Source of the DNA: Devosia sp. A8/3-2
GTDB lineage: Bacteria; Pseudomonadota; Alphaproteobacteria; Rhizobiales; Devosiaceae
NCBI GenBank assembly: GCA_025452255.1
Contig: CP104974.1
Coordinates: forward strand, 682,001 to 746,000
DNA: 64,000 nucleotides
Direction of reading: 5' to 3'
This document shows, piece after piece, positions 1 to 9,308 of this stretch. The position numbers were made by a program, and so were the translations under genes. Numbering within the stretch: the stretch's first letter is position 1; every line of letters begins with the position of its first letter. The notes under the pieces were generated by a model. The model was not told the origin of the DNA. It saw only the letters and a program-made list of their open reading frames with translations, and made no database searches.

Positions 1-592
1 CCTCGGCGCCACATCGGCGCGGGCGGCAATGGCGTCGGCGCCCGAGACGCGGTTTTCCGCGATCAGCGCCGAGCTGACCTGCTTGCCGCCGATCAGCCTC
101 GAGATAGACCTCGGCCGGGATCTCGCTATCGAGCAGGGCGCCATGCAGCGTGCGGCGGGAATTGTCGATGCCATAGAGCTTGCACAGCGCATCCGGGCTC
201 ACCCCGGAGCCGGGATGCTTGGCTCGCGCCACCATGACCGTATCGATCACTTCATTGCTCAAAACCGGCCTGCCAGCCTTTTTCAGCTCAGCATTGAGAA
301 AGCCCATATCGAAAGCGGCATTGTGAATGATCAGCTTGGCATCGCCGATGAAATCAAGGAAGTCGCCGACTACCGCCGAAAACAACGGCTTATCGGACAA
401 AAACTCTTCCGACAGGCCATGCACCCGGAAGGCTTCTTCCGGCATCGAGCGCTGCGGATTGATATAGACGTGATAATGCCGCCCCGAGGGGATGTGGTTG
501 ATCAGCTCGACACAGCCGATTTCCACCAGCCGATCGCCATCGGCGGGCGACAGGCCCGTGGTTTCGGTATCGAGCACGATCTCACGGTTCAT
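1..592 (-). CDS. dnaQ: DNA polymerase III subunit epsilon (partial, frame break)
   Basis: Proofreading 3'-5' exonuclease of the replicative polymerase. Translation from the ATG at 592 gives the exonuclease I motif (LDTETTG) within the first 14 residues, then HNAAFD (motif II) and the HGALLDSE region (motif III), as in the DnaQ family. The 3' end lies outside the window. Near position 97 one extra base (minus strand reads GAGGCTG where GAGCTG is expected) shifts the frame; the other frame then continues with the expected family sequence. The start overlaps the end of coaE by 11 bases, so it is the last gene visible of the maf-aroE-coaE-dnaQ operon. The break is most likely a sequence error. 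Confidence 0.9.
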   Translation of the reverse strand, partial: MNREIVLDTETTGLSPADGDRLVEIGCVELINHIPSGRHYHVYINPQRSMPEEAFRVHGLSEEFLSDKPLFSAVVGDFLDFIGDAKLIIHNAAFDMGFLNAELKKAGRPVLSNEVIDTVMVARAKHPGSGVSPDALCKLYGIDNSRRTLHGALLDSEIPAEVYLEADRRQAGQLGADRGKPRLGRRRHCRPRRCGAE

Positions 593-1191
593 TTTTTGGC
601 CCTTTGGCGCGGATATCGGCGACCAATGCCGCGACCTCTTTGTGGGTCTGGGCGACGGAGCTGCCGGTATCGAAGAGATAGGTGGCGCGTCTCTTCTTTT
701 CGGCCCGGGGAGTCTGGCGGGCAAGGATGGTATTGAGCTTTTCCACGGACATCCCCGGCCGCGCCAGCTCCCGCTCGCGCTGAATGGCCTCATCGACAAA
801 GGTCACCGCGATGGCGTCAAAGCCATAATCATGGCCGCTCTCGAACAGCAGGGGGACTTCCACCACCGCCAGCGCGTGGCCCCGGGCTTCGGCTATGTCG
901 AGAAATTGCGCTGATACGGGCTCGGACCAGAGGATGCACAACGGCTTCGAGACGCTTGAAGCCAGAGGGGTCTTCGCCCAGTTTTTTGGAAAGCAGGGCG
1001 CGATCGATCCGGCCGTCATGAGCAACGCCGAGAAACAGCGCCTCGACCGGCGCTACAGCCTCGCCTTCATAGAGTTCGGCCACCGCTGTATCAGCGGAAA
1101 AGACCGGCACGCCCGTGTCGGCAAAGGCCCTGAGGACCGTCGATTTTCCGGTGGCAATCGATCCGGTAATGCCGATGCGCCACATGCTCAA
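582..1191 (-). CDS. coaE: Dephospho-CoA kinase (frame break)
   Basis: Last step of coenzyme A synthesis: phosphorylates dephospho-CoA with ATP. The N-terminus shows the P-loop GSIATGKST at about residues 10-18, and the rest matches CoaE up to the RARIS segment. About position 905-912 the frame shifts, and the remainder (QFLDIAEARGH, then VPLLFESG, then the lid and C-terminal helix region) continues in another frame to a stop at 582. Total length of about 200 residues is normal for the family. It overlaps the end of aroE by 4 bases and the start of dnaQ by 11. The single break looks like one extra base in a C-G step. Confidence 0.9.
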
Positions 1192-2015
1192 TGCTCCAGC
1201 GTGGCTTCGATCTTTGCTCGCAATTTTTTGGTCACCAAGGGCCGAACACCAAACCGAGCCTCGAATCCCGGCACGGCCTGATGCAGCAGCATGCCCAGCC
1301 CATCGACGATCCGCAAGCCACGCGCCTTGGCATCGTCCAGCAGCGGGGTCACGAGGGGCGCATAGACGATATCGGTCACTAAGGCGTCCGATGGGAGCAG
1401 ATCGAGGTTAAAGCCGTCAAAGCGGCTGCCATGCATGCCAATGGAGGTGGTGTTGACCACCAGCCCTGCCGATGGCGCGGCAATATTGAAGTCGGTCAGT
1501 TCGCCGGCGCGGATATCGCCGCCGATTTCCGTGGCCAAACGGTCCGCTGTTGAGCGGGTGCGATTGAGCAAAATCACAGGAATGCCACGGCTTTTCAGCG
1601 CCACAAGAATGGCCCGTGCCGCGCCGCCAGCGCCCAGCACGATGGCCGGCTTATTACCCGCCGACCAATCGGGCGCCCCCGCATCGAGATTGCCCAGAAA
1701 GCCAAGATAATCGGTATTGGTGCCATGCACCTTGCCGTCCCGCGCCACCAAAGTGTTAACGGCGCCAATGGTTCGCGCCAGCGGATCGACGCTGTCGCAG
1801 AGGGCAAAAACCGCTTCCTTGTGTGGAATGGTGACATTGCCGCCGGCAAATTCACCCACCCGAAGCCGCTGGAAAAAGCCGGGCAATTCTGGCCGGGGCC
1901 ACGTCGATGGCCTCATAGCTGCCGTCGATATTGTGTTCGGCCAGCCAGTGCCATGAATCAAGGGCGAGCGCGAATGGGCGATGGGATGCCCGATAACAAA
2001 GGCTTTGATGGTCAC
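1188..2015 (-). CDS. aroE: Shikimate dehydrogenase (two compensating frame breaks)
   Basis: NADP-dependent reduction of 3-dehydroshikimate in the chorismate pathway. Recognised from the N-terminal PIAHSRSP substrate-binding motif, NVTIPHKE with its catalytic lysine, and the nucleotide-binding GAGGAARA loop. The start is a GTG at 2015 overlapping the maf stop (GTGA). Between about 1960 and 1890 the frame is shifted: here the family-like sequence (HWLAEHNIDG) is found one frame over, so a deletion near 1960 and an extra T at 1890 (TTC[T]G on the plus strand) cancel. The gene looks full length in spite of a garbled stretch of about 24 residues, which I ascribe to sequence error. Confidence 0.9.
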   Translation of the reverse strand: MTIKAFVIGHPIAHSRSPLIHGTGWPNTISTAAMRPSTWPRPELPGFFQRLRVGEFAGGNVTIPHKEAVFALCDSVDPLARTIGAVNTLVARDGKVHGTNTDYLGFLGNLDAGAPDWSAGNKPAIVLGAGGAARAILVALKSRGIPVILLNRTRSTADRLATEIGGDIRAGELTDFNIAAPSAGLVVNTTSIGMHGSRFDGFNLDLLPSDALVTDIVYAPLVTPLLDDAKARGLRIVDGLGMLLHQAVPGFEARFGVRPLVTKKLRAKIEATLEH

Positions 2016-2621
2016 GCTGATGGCTTTCCGGCCGGGAGTTCGGGAGCAATAGCGCGCAAGGCCGCCGAGAGCGGCAAAAGCGGCAGGCCCAGAATGGTGA
2101 AATAGTCGCCGGTCACGGTTTCAGAACAGGCGAATGGACGGCCCCTCGAGCCGATAACCGCCCACTGAGTTCAAAGCCGCCGGGCCTTCACGGTCCAAAA
2201 TATCCTCGCGCTCCTCGGCAGAGAAATCGCGCATGGTGAGCTCGGCCGTTTGTAGATCAGACCACAAAACCATGCCATCGCGCACCAATGTGACCCCGGC
2301 ATGGAGACGATGGGTCTTGGCCCTGAGGTGGTCGAGCTGCACCGCAGCGGCGGCACGATCGGCCGGCTTGTGCAAAAGCTCGGTGCCCAGCGCCGTGGTC
2401 TGATCCGCCCCGATCACAAAAGCTCCGGCGTTAACATTTGAGACCGCTTCGGCCTTCTTTTGCGCCAGCAGCAAAGCCACGTCGCGGGCATCGGCGCCAC
2501 TGGCCAAAGCGGCGGTTTCGATAGCCCGTTCGTCGATGGCGGCGGGTTGGGTCGAAAACCGCAAACCGGCTTGTTCCAGCAGGGTTTTTCGCGTCTGGCT
2601 CTGGGAGGCTAGGATCAGCAT
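2012..2621 (-). CDS. maf: Maf-like nucleotide pyrophosphatase (frame break)
   Basis: Septum-formation/house-cleaning nucleoside triphosphate pyrophosphatase family. Motifs LASQSQTR at the N-terminus, IDERAIE and ADQTTAL, and LNSVGGYRLEG near the C-terminus place it in Maf. An extra base at 2123 (minus strand TTC[T]GAA) creates a premature TGA at 2121; removing it extends the protein by about 37 family-like residues (ETVTGDYFTILGLP) to a TGA at 2012 that overlaps the aroE GTG by 4 bases. The restored length is about 200 residues, the usual Maf size. First gene of the minus-strand operon reading away from the candidate origin. Confidence 0.88.
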
Positions 2622-2630
2622 GGGCCCATG

Positions 2631-2651
2631 TTTTCCACACTGTCATCCACA
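2631..2651 (+). promoter_or_regulatory. DnaA-box-like pair
   Basis: TTTTCCACA at 2631-2639 and TCATCCACA at 2643-2651 each differ by one base from the consensus TTATCCACA. They are 3 bases apart, in the same orientation, just upstream of the maf start. This supports an origin, but two degenerate boxes alone would be weak evidence. Confidence 0.45.
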
Positions 2652-2715
2652 GCTCAAGCCTTCCCTGTGATAATGACTCATGGTTTTGGCTTCAGGCCAA
2701 ACTTGTTCGACTTGG

Positions 2716-2731
2716 TAAATTAAACATTAAC
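2716..2731 (+). promoter_or_regulatory. CtrA-like box (one mismatch)
   Basis: TAAA-N7-TTAAC: the second half-site is perfect and the first has one mismatch to TTAA-N7-TTAAC. It lies in the AT-rich part of the candidate origin. Confidence 0.45.
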
Positions 2732-2859
2732 AGTTGGACTCGGGGGCAGGGGTCGCGAGGGCTATGGATAGCTCTGGGGAAAACCGGTCTGGCGCGCCGT
2801 CCTTCTATCAAGCGGATTCGCACAGGCGGAATCGAATCGTTGACTCGGGACTCGACGTC

Positions 2860-2875
2860 TTAACGCTGCGTTAAC
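2860..2875 (+). promoter_or_regulatory. CtrA box (perfect consensus)
   Basis: TTAA-N7-TTAAC with both half-sites exact and the correct spacing. In Caulobacter such boxes in the origin let phosphorylated CtrA repress replication initiation. The location between maf and hemE suggests the same role here, or control of hemE transcription. Confidence 0.65.
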
Positions 2876-2877
2876 CA

Positions 2878-2893
2878 TTTACCTTTCGTTAAG
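2878..2893 (+). promoter_or_regulatory. CtrA-like box (degenerate)
   Basis: TTTA-N7-TTAAG: one mismatch in the first half-site, and G instead of C after the second. It begins two bases after the perfect box, so the two may be bound as a tandem. Confidence 0.4.
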
Positions 2894-2915
2894 GTTTGGG
2901 GCCGGCCGATTTTGA

Positions 2916-2931
2916 TTCACACCCCGTTAAC
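2916..2931 (+). promoter_or_regulatory. CtrA-like box (one mismatch)
   Basis: TTCA-N7-TTAAC, one mismatch in the first half-site and an exact second half. Same orientation as the other three boxes; the GATTC at 2914 overlaps it. Confidence 0.42.
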
Positions 2932-3061
2932 CAATGGGATGCGCCCTTGTGTCACCGCGATGGGCGATTGTGGACGGCGATGAATTCATCCAAAACACCG
3001 CCATGATAATACAAATACTAAGAACAAGATTCTCTTTAGGGGTTTTGGAAGGGATGATCGA

Positions 3062-4097
3062 ATGAGCGCTGTGGCCCACAAACCTTTGCTGGCAACAGTG
3101 CTGGGAGAGCGCCAGAAGCGACCCCCGATCTGGATCATGCGACAGGCTGGCCGCTACCTGCCGGAATATCGCGAGCTGCGCGCTAGGACGAATGGCTTCC
3201 TTGATCTGTGCTATACGCCAGAGCTGGCCGCTGAAGTGACGCTGCAGCCGCTCCGCCGTTTCCCGCTCGACGCTGCAATCCTGTTCTCGGACATTCTGGT
3301 CGTTCCCGACGCCCCGGGCCAATCGGTGCGCTTTGAGGCTGGGGAAGGGCCTGTCCTTGAACCAGTAACAGCCGAAACAATCGGGCAATTGCAGCCCGAG
3401 CGGGCTTTGGATCATTTGGCACCAGTGTTTGAAACGCTGCGTCGCGTTCGCGCGGGCCTTGCTCCCGACAAGACGCTGATCGGCTTTTGCGGTTCCCCCT
3501 GGACCGTGGCAACTTACATGATCGGCGGCCGCGGCTCGCCTGATCAGGCCGCGGCGCGATTATTTGCCCTGCGTCACCCCGAGGCCTTTTCGGCCCTGAT
3601 GGATGTGCTGGTGCAAACCAGTATCGACTATCTGGTCGCCCAATTCTGCCGCTGGTGCCGATGTGGTGCAGCTCTTCGAGAGCTGGGCGCTCAATCTGGA
3701 TGACGCAGCCTTTGCCCGCCGAGTTATCGATCCCAATCGCCGTATTGTCGAAGGCGTTCGGGCCCGTGTGCCGAATGCGCCGATTATCGGTTTTCCGCGC
3801 GGTGCTGCCGGCAATATTGCGGCCTATGTCGCGGCGACGGGGGTCAATGCGGTCGGGCTCGATTATGCCACCCCGCTTGATTTTGCGAGGAAGCATGTTC
3901 CGGCTGGGTTTACCGTTCAGGGCAATCTTGATCCGCTGCGGCTGGTGGCCGGCGGCGCGCAGATGGAAGATCGGGCGCGCCAGATCATTGCCGCCTTTGC
4001 CGATCGACCGCATATTTTCAATCTGGGTCATGGCATTGTCCCCGAGACGCCGATTGCCCATGTCGAGCGCCCGGTTGAGCTGGTCAAAAACGGCTAG
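3062..4097 (+). CDS. hemE: Uroporphyrinogen decarboxylase (frame break)
   Basis: Converts uroporphyrinogen III to coproporphyrinogen III in haem synthesis. The N-terminus carries the family signature [16 protein letters not shown] (about residues 21-36), followed by [10 protein letters not shown]. An extra T at 3647 (TTC[T]GCC) breaks the frame inside DYLVAQ; after it the other frame continues with [20 protein letters not shown] and NLGHGI, all conserved in HemE, to a stop at 4097. The restored protein of about 345 residues is of normal length. It is the plus-strand gene next to the candidate origin, as in Caulobacter, and begins a run hemE-hemJ-rho. Confidence 0.93.
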
Positions 4098-4133
4098 CGG
4101 GCGAAAAGCTGACCTGTTGAGGAGTTCACACAA

Positions 4134-4556
4134 ATGGAATGGATCAAGGCGGGCCATGTGATCGCCGTCATCGCCCTGGATGGCCGGCATGCTCTATCTG
4201 CCGCGGCTCTTCGTTTATCATTCGGTAGCCGAGATCGGCTCGGACAAATCCGAGACCTTCAAGATCATGGAACGCCGGCTGCTGCGCGGCATCATCACCC
4301 CGGCTATGATCGCCACCGGGTTTTTGGCCTTTGGATGGTGGCTTTGGGTGCGGTCGATTGGAGTGCTGGCTGGCCCTATCTCAAGGCCGTCTGCGTCTTG
4401 GCGCTTACCGCTTGCCATGGGATTCTGGCCCGGCACACCCGCGAATTCGCTGGGGACAAGAACACCGAGCCGCAAAAGTACTTCCGCATCATCAACGAAG
4501 TGCCCACGGTTTTGATGATCATCATCGTCATTGCGGTGATTGCGCGGCCGTTCTGA
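4134..4556 (+). CDS. hemJ: Protoporphyrinogen IX oxidase HemJ (two compensating frame breaks)
   Basis: Small integral membrane protein of the HemJ/UPF0093 family that oxidises protoporphyrinogen IX. The start MEWIKAGHVIAVIA and the end (GWPYLKAV, HTREFAGDKN, then a C-terminal membrane helix) are in one frame. The middle (AGMLYLPRLFVYH, GSDKSETFKIMERRLL) is in another, bounded by an extra C at about 4174-4176 and a lost G in the GGG near 4319. Restored length is about 140 residues with four predicted helices, usual for HemJ; the conserved N-terminal His (KAGH) and the Lys in YLKAV are present. It follows hemE by 36 bases, consistent with a haem operon. Confidence 0.82.
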   Translation: MEWIKAGHVIAVIALDGRHALSAAALRLSFGSRDRLGQIRDLQDHGTPAAARHHHPGYDRHRVFGLWMVALGAVDWSAGWPYLKAVCVLALTACHGILARHTREFAGDKNTEPQKYFRIINEVPTVLMIIIVIAVIARPF

Positions 4557-4561
4557 AACCG

Positions 4562-4577
4562 TGTTTCACGTGAATCC
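4562..4577. promoter_or_regulatory. parS-like site 1
   Basis: TGTTTCACGTGAATCC: 14 of 16 bases match the ParB-binding consensus TGTTTCACGTGAAACA. Lies 5 bases after the hemJ stop. The same 16 bases occur again at 18072. Confidence 0.7.
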
Positions 4578-4743
4578 GGTTCGGGCGTTGGTGTTTCGAT
4601 CTTGAAATCGCGTTGGGATCACGCTACATGATGGCCAAAGCACCCGAGACTTAAAGCTGACTTCCCAAGTCGCTGCGCGGTGCCCACCCTCCCAAAATAG
4701 CCTCAACGCTCTTTTCGATTTCCCTCAAGGGTCCATCCGCTAC

Positions 4744-6011
4744 ATGCAGAATATGAAGCTCAGCGAGCTCAAGGCCAAATCTCCGGCCGAATTGCTGGTG
4801 TTCGCCGAAGAACACGAGGTCGAGAATGCCTCGACCATGCGCAAACAGGAATTGATGTTTGCCATCCTCAAGGAGCTGGCGGCCCGGGATATCGACATCA
4901 CCGGCGAAGGCGTGGTTGAGGTGCTGCCGGATGGCTTTGGCTTCCTGCGCTCTCCCGACGCCAATTATCTCCCCGGTCCCGACGATATCTATGTCAGCCC
5001 CAGCCAAATCCGCCGCTTCGGTTTGCGGACCGGCGACACGGTCGAGGGCGAAATCCGCTCTCCCAAGGAAGGCGAGCGCTATTTCGCGCTGCTCAAGGTT
5101 TCGACCATCAATTTCGAAGATCCCGAGGCGGTTCGCCACAAGGTCAACTTCGATAACCTGACCCCGCTCTATCCCGAAGAACGGCTCCGCATGGAGCTGC
5201 CTGATCCCACTTTGAAGGATCGTTCGGCCCGCATTCTGGATCTGGTGGCGCCGCTCGGCAAAGGCCAGCGTGCTTTGATTGTTGCGCCGCCGCGTACCGG
5301 TAAGACGGTATTGTTGCAGAATATTGCACAGTCGATCGCCACCAATCACCCCGAATGCTATCTCATCGTGCTGCTCATCGACGAGCGCCCCGAAGAAGTG
5401 ACCGACATGCAGCGCTCGGTGCGCGGCGAAGTCATCTCCTCGACCTTTGACGAGCCAGCCAGCCGCCACGTTCAGGTCGCTGAAATGGTGATCGAAAAGG
5501 CCAAGCGTCTGGTCGAACACAAGCGCGACGTGGTGATCCTGCTCGATTCCATCACCCGCCTCGGCCGCGCCTACAACACTGTCGTGCCAAGCTCCGGCAA
5601 GGTGCTGACGGGTGGTGTGGATGCCAATGCCCTGCAGCGTCCCAAGCGCTTCTTCGGCGCTGCCCGCAATATCGAAGACGGCGGTTCGCTGACCATTATT
5701 TCTGACTGCGCTGATCGATACCGGTTCGCGCATGGACGAAGTGATCTTTGAAGAATTCAAGGGCACGGGTAACTCGGAAATTATTCTGGACCGTAAGGTC
5801 GCCGACAAGCGCGTCTTCCCGGCGCTGGACATCACCAAGTCTGGCACCCGCAAGGAAGAGCTGCTGGTCGAGCCGGATATCCTGAAAAAGATGTATGTGC
5901 TGCGCCGTATCCTGACCCCGATGGGCACGATCGACGCCATGGAATTCCTGATGGACAAGATCCGTCAGACCAAGACGAATTCCGACTTCTTCGATCTCGA
6001 TGAATACCTAA
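4744..6011 (+). CDS. rho: Transcription termination factor Rho (two frame breaks)
   Basis: Hexameric RNA-dependent ATPase that terminates transcription. Seen: N-terminal Rho_N helices, the RNA-binding fold with GFGFLRS at about residues 62-68, Walker A APPRTGKT, the [13 protein letters not shown] segment and the [12 protein letters not shown] segment. An extra T at 5703 (TTTC[T]GAC) shifts the frame; [13 protein letters not shown] and the rest continue one frame over. Close to the end, one extra base near 5996 hides the usual alphaproteobacterial ending: removing it gives FFDSMNT and a TAA at 6009-6011 in place of a longer unrelated tail. Restored length is about 421 residues. Confidence 0.93.
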
Positions 6012-6062
6012 AGCATATGGGCGCGTTGCGAGCTTTCGCCGCGCCTATTGCCGTCTGATCCG

Positions 6063-7362
6063 ATGCGGTCAGGCGATACAATCGTGGCGTTGTCCTCCGG
6101 GGCACCGCCCTCGGGCGTCGCGGTGATCTCGGCTCTCCGGTCCCGCCGTCCCCCAAATCCTTGCCCGTGTGGCTGGCAGCGTCCCCGAACCGCGTCGCAT
6201 GGTGCTTCGACCGATTGGTCTGGGCTCCGTCCTCGATCGTGGTCTGGTTGCCTTCTTTCCCGCTCCTCACAGCTTTACCGGCGAAGACTGTGCCGAATTG
6301 CAGGTGCATGGTTCGACCGCCGGCGTGCGCGCCATCCTCAAATTGCTGACCGGGCAGGGGGCACGCTCGGCCGAGGCCGGTGAGTTCACCCGCAGGGCCT
6401 TCGAGAACGGCAAACTCGACTCGGTGGAAATCGAAGGCTCGGGCGATCTGCTGGACGCCGAAACGGAAAACCAGCGGCGCCGGGCTTTGGCTCGCTTCGA
6501 AGGCGGCCTGTCGTGGCAGATCGATGATTGGCGCAATCGCCTGTTGGACCTGCGCGCCGAAATCGAGGCACGGCTCGATTTTTCCGATGAGGGTGATGTT
6601 GCCGATGGCCTACCTGAGCAATTTGGCGGCGATATCGCCACACTGAAATCCAGCATAGGCGCCGCGCTGGCCTCGATCGAGCATGGTCGTATCGTCCGCG
6701 AGGGTATTCGTGTGGCGCTGGCGGGCGTGCCGAACGCCGGAAAATCTAGTCTGCTCAATGCCTTGGCTCGCTCTGATATCGCCATCGTCACCGATGAAGC
6801 GGGAACGACCCGCGATGTGCGGGAAGTGCCGCTCGACATTGCAGGCCAACTCTTTATCCTACTGGACCTCGCCGGCCTCCGCGAAACCGACAGTAAGGCC
6901 GAGGCGGAAGGTGTGCGCCGGGCCCGCCACGCTATTGAGCTTGCCGATATCGTGCTGTGGCTGACGGCGCCCGACACTCCCGATATAGCGCCGCCGCTGG
7001 TGTCTGTCCCCATGCTGCGTGTCGCGACCAAGTCTGATCTTGGTGGCGCCGATGCAGCAGCAGCAGACATCGCTGTCTCCGCACAAACCGGCGCTGGCCT
7101 CGACCAGCTCTTCGGCCGCCTTCGCACTATCGGGGAAACGCTGGGCACGGGTGAACCCGCTCTGCTAAGCCGCGAGCGCGACCGGCTGGCACTACAGGAC
7201 GCCAGCACGGCCCTCGATGCCGCCGTAACCCGGTTGGATGACATGGAACTGGCCGCCGAGAACCTGCGCCGAGCCTCATTCGCGCTGGAGCGGCTTGTGG
7301 GCCGGCTTGATGCTGAGCGCGTGCTGGATCGGCTGTTCATGAGCTTTTGCATCGGCAAGTGA
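6063..7362 (+). CDS. mnmE: tRNA modification GTPase MnmE (frame break)
   Basis: With MnmG it installs the carboxymethylaminomethyl group on U34 of certain tRNAs. From the ATG at 6063 the N-terminus TIVALSSGAPPSGVAVI is typical; an extra T at 6129 then shifts the frame, and RLSGPA onward continues in the frame that runs to 7362. Visible motifs: folate-binding HSFTGED region, P-loop GVPNAGKSS, switch region TDEAGTTRD, DLAGLRE, and the invariant C-terminal CIGK. Stop TGA lies inside parS-like site 2. Immediately followed by mnmG, its partner. Confidence 0.92.
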
Positions 7363-7375
7363 TTCACGTGAAACA
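7360..7375. promoter_or_regulatory. parS-like site 2
   Basis: TGATTCACGTGAAACA: 15 of 16 bases match the ParB-binding consensus. The first three bases are the mnmE stop codon. Confidence 0.8.
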
Positions 7376-7396
7376 CGGCCCTGCAGTGCCGTGAAT

Positions 7397-7412
7397 TGAT
7401 TCACGTGAAACA
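7397..7412. promoter_or_regulatory. parS-like site 3
   Basis: TGATTCACGTGAAACA, identical to site 2 and 37 bases downstream of it, in the short gap between mnmE and mnmG. Two sites so close would favour cooperative ParB loading. Confidence 0.8.
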
Positions 7413-7444
7413 TTGGCCTATGAGGGCGCGCCGGAGATCTTATC

Positions 7445-9308
7445 ATGCGCGACTATGCAGTCATCGTTGTCGGAGGCGGTCATGCGGGCTGCGAAGCTGC
7501 GGCGGCCTCGGCACGCTCGGGTGTCCCCACAGCCCTCGTGACCCACAAATTCGCGACGATCGGCGAAATGAGCTGCAATCCCGCTATTGGTGGCCTCGGC
7601 AAGGGCCATCTGGTGCGTGAGATCGATGCGCTGGATGGGCTGATGGGCCGCGTCGCCGACCGGAGCCGGCATTCAGTTCCGCGTGCTCAATCGCCGCAAG
7701 GGTCCCGCCGTGCGCGGCCCCTGCGCCCGAGCCGACTGCAAGCTGTACCGCGAGGCTATGCAGGCGGCGATCATAGCCCAGCCCAATCTCGATGTTATTG
7801 AGGGCGAGGTCGACGATATCGTCGTCACCGACGGCGTGGTTAGCGGCGTCGTGCTGCTGGATGGTCGCCAGATCTCGACCAAAGCCGTGGTGTTGACCAC
7901 CGGCACATTCCTGCGCGGCCTGATCCATCGTGGCGAAGAAACTGTGCCCGCCGGCCGCGTTGGCGAAAAGCCGGTGCTGGGCCTGTCTACCCGGCTCGAA
8001 GCGCTTGGTCTCAATCTCGGCCGCCTCAAGACCGGCACGCCGGCGCGTCTCGACGGCACCTCTATTGATTTCTCGGCGCTTGAAGAGCAGCCCGGTGACA
8101 ATCCGCCTGAAGCATTTTCTGCACTGACGACTGCGATCACCACGCGACAGGTCAGCTGCCACATCACCCGCACCACGGCCGAAACCCATCGCATCATCTC
8201 GGACAATCTGCATCGCTCGGCCATGTATTCCGGCCGCATCCAGAGCCGGGGTCCGCGCTATTGCCCGTCCATCGAGGACAAAGTGGTGCGCTTTGCTGAT
8301 CGCGACAGCCACCAGATTTTCCTTGAGCCCGAAGGGCTCGATGACAGCACGATCTATCCCAATGGCCTGTCCACCTCGCTGCCGGCCGATGTGCAGGAAG
8401 CTTTTTGAAGTCCATGCCGGGCCTCGAAAATGTACGGATCGTCCGGCCGGGCTACGCCATCGAATATGACTATGTTGACCCACGCGAATTGCGCTTGACC
8501 CTTGAGGTCAAGAAGCAGCCGGGCCTCTATCTGGCTGGCCAGATTAACGGCACGACGGGTTATGAAGAAGCCGGCGCGCAGGGCCTGCTGGCCGGCGCCA
8601 ACGCCGCGCTGGCCGCCCGCGGTGCTGAAGCGCTCACCCTGTCGCGCACCGAGAGCTATCTCGGTGTGATGGTGGACGATCTGGTGACGCGCGGCGTCTC
8701 CGAGCCCTATCGCATGTTCACCTCGCGCGCCGAGTTCCGGCTCTATCTGCGCGCCGACAATGCCGATCAACGCCTGACCCAGACGGGGATCGAGGCCGGG
8801 TTGGTTGGCGAACAACGTGAATCTATGTTCCGCCGCAAGGCAGATGGTCTGCAACGTGGCCGTAAGCTGCTCGAAACATTGAGCGTTTCTGCCCAGTGTC
8901 GCGCGCAAGGCCGGCATTGCCGTCAATGAAGATGGCAAGGCGCGCTCGGCCTTTGATCTGCTGTCCTACCCCGATGTGACGCCGAATGACGTTACCCGGT
9001 TGTGGCCCGAGATTGCCGAGATCGACGCGACGACTATCGAGCAATTGGTGGTCGATGCGCAATATGCCGTCTATCTTGAGCGCCAGCGTGCCGACATTGC
9101 GTCGGTGCGGCGTGATGAGCAGCGGGGCATTCCCGATTGGCTGGACTATGCCGCGATTCCCGGCCTCTCCATAGAGCTTCGCCAAAAGCTGCAGCAGCAT
9201 CAGCCACAGACGATTGCTCAGGCGCAGGCACTGGATGGGATGACACCGGCGGCGATCACGCTATTACTGTCGGTGATTCGTCGTGGCGAGCTGCGTAAGG
9301 CGAGTTAA
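7445..9308 (+). CDS. mnmG: tRNA uridine-5-carboxymethylaminomethyl(34) synthesis enzyme MnmG (three frame breaks)
   Basis: FAD-dependent partner of MnmE. Starts at 7445 with the dinucleotide-binding motif [12 protein letters not shown]; then [35 protein letters not shown] and [13 protein letters not shown] are all hallmark segments. Three breaks: an extra base near 7662-7664, loss of one T in the T-run at 8402-8406 (causing a false stop), and an extra T at 8890 (TTTC[T]GCCC). The C-terminal domain ([12 protein letters not shown]) ends at 9308. Restored length is about 620 residues, usual for the family. The stop overlaps the rsmG start (TAATG). Confidence 0.93.

Larger units (their letters stand above)
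2737..3032. promoter_or_regulatory. GANTC (CcrM) site cluster
   Basis: Eight GANTC sites start at 2737, 2815, 2829, 2834, 2842, 2849, 2914 and 3028. Random expectation is about one per 256 bases, so the 296-base stretch is strongly enriched. GANTC is the target of the alphaproteobacterial cell-cycle methylase CcrM, and such clusters are known near alphaproteobacterial origins. Confidence 0.55.
2622..3061. other. Candidate chromosomal replication origin (hemE-proximal)
   Basis: A 440-base interval without a gene between divergent maf and hemE. Seen in the sequence: one perfect CtrA box and three one-mismatch boxes in the same orientation, eight GANTC (CcrM methylation) sites between 2737 and 3032, two DnaA-box-like 9-mers at 2631 and 2643, and AT-rich patches around 2711-2731 and 2995-3045. 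Known: the Caulobacter origin lies beside hemE and is controlled by CtrA, DnaA and CcrM, and the Sinorhizobium chromosomal origin is also beside hemE. The nearby parABS cluster supports the location. That this is the functional origin is inference; a GC-skew switch would test it. Confidence 0.7.

Noticed and set aside
4651..5958. Minus-strand frame of 435 codons opposite rho
   Set aside because: Antisense to clear Rho motifs; composition typical of a codon-bias shadow.
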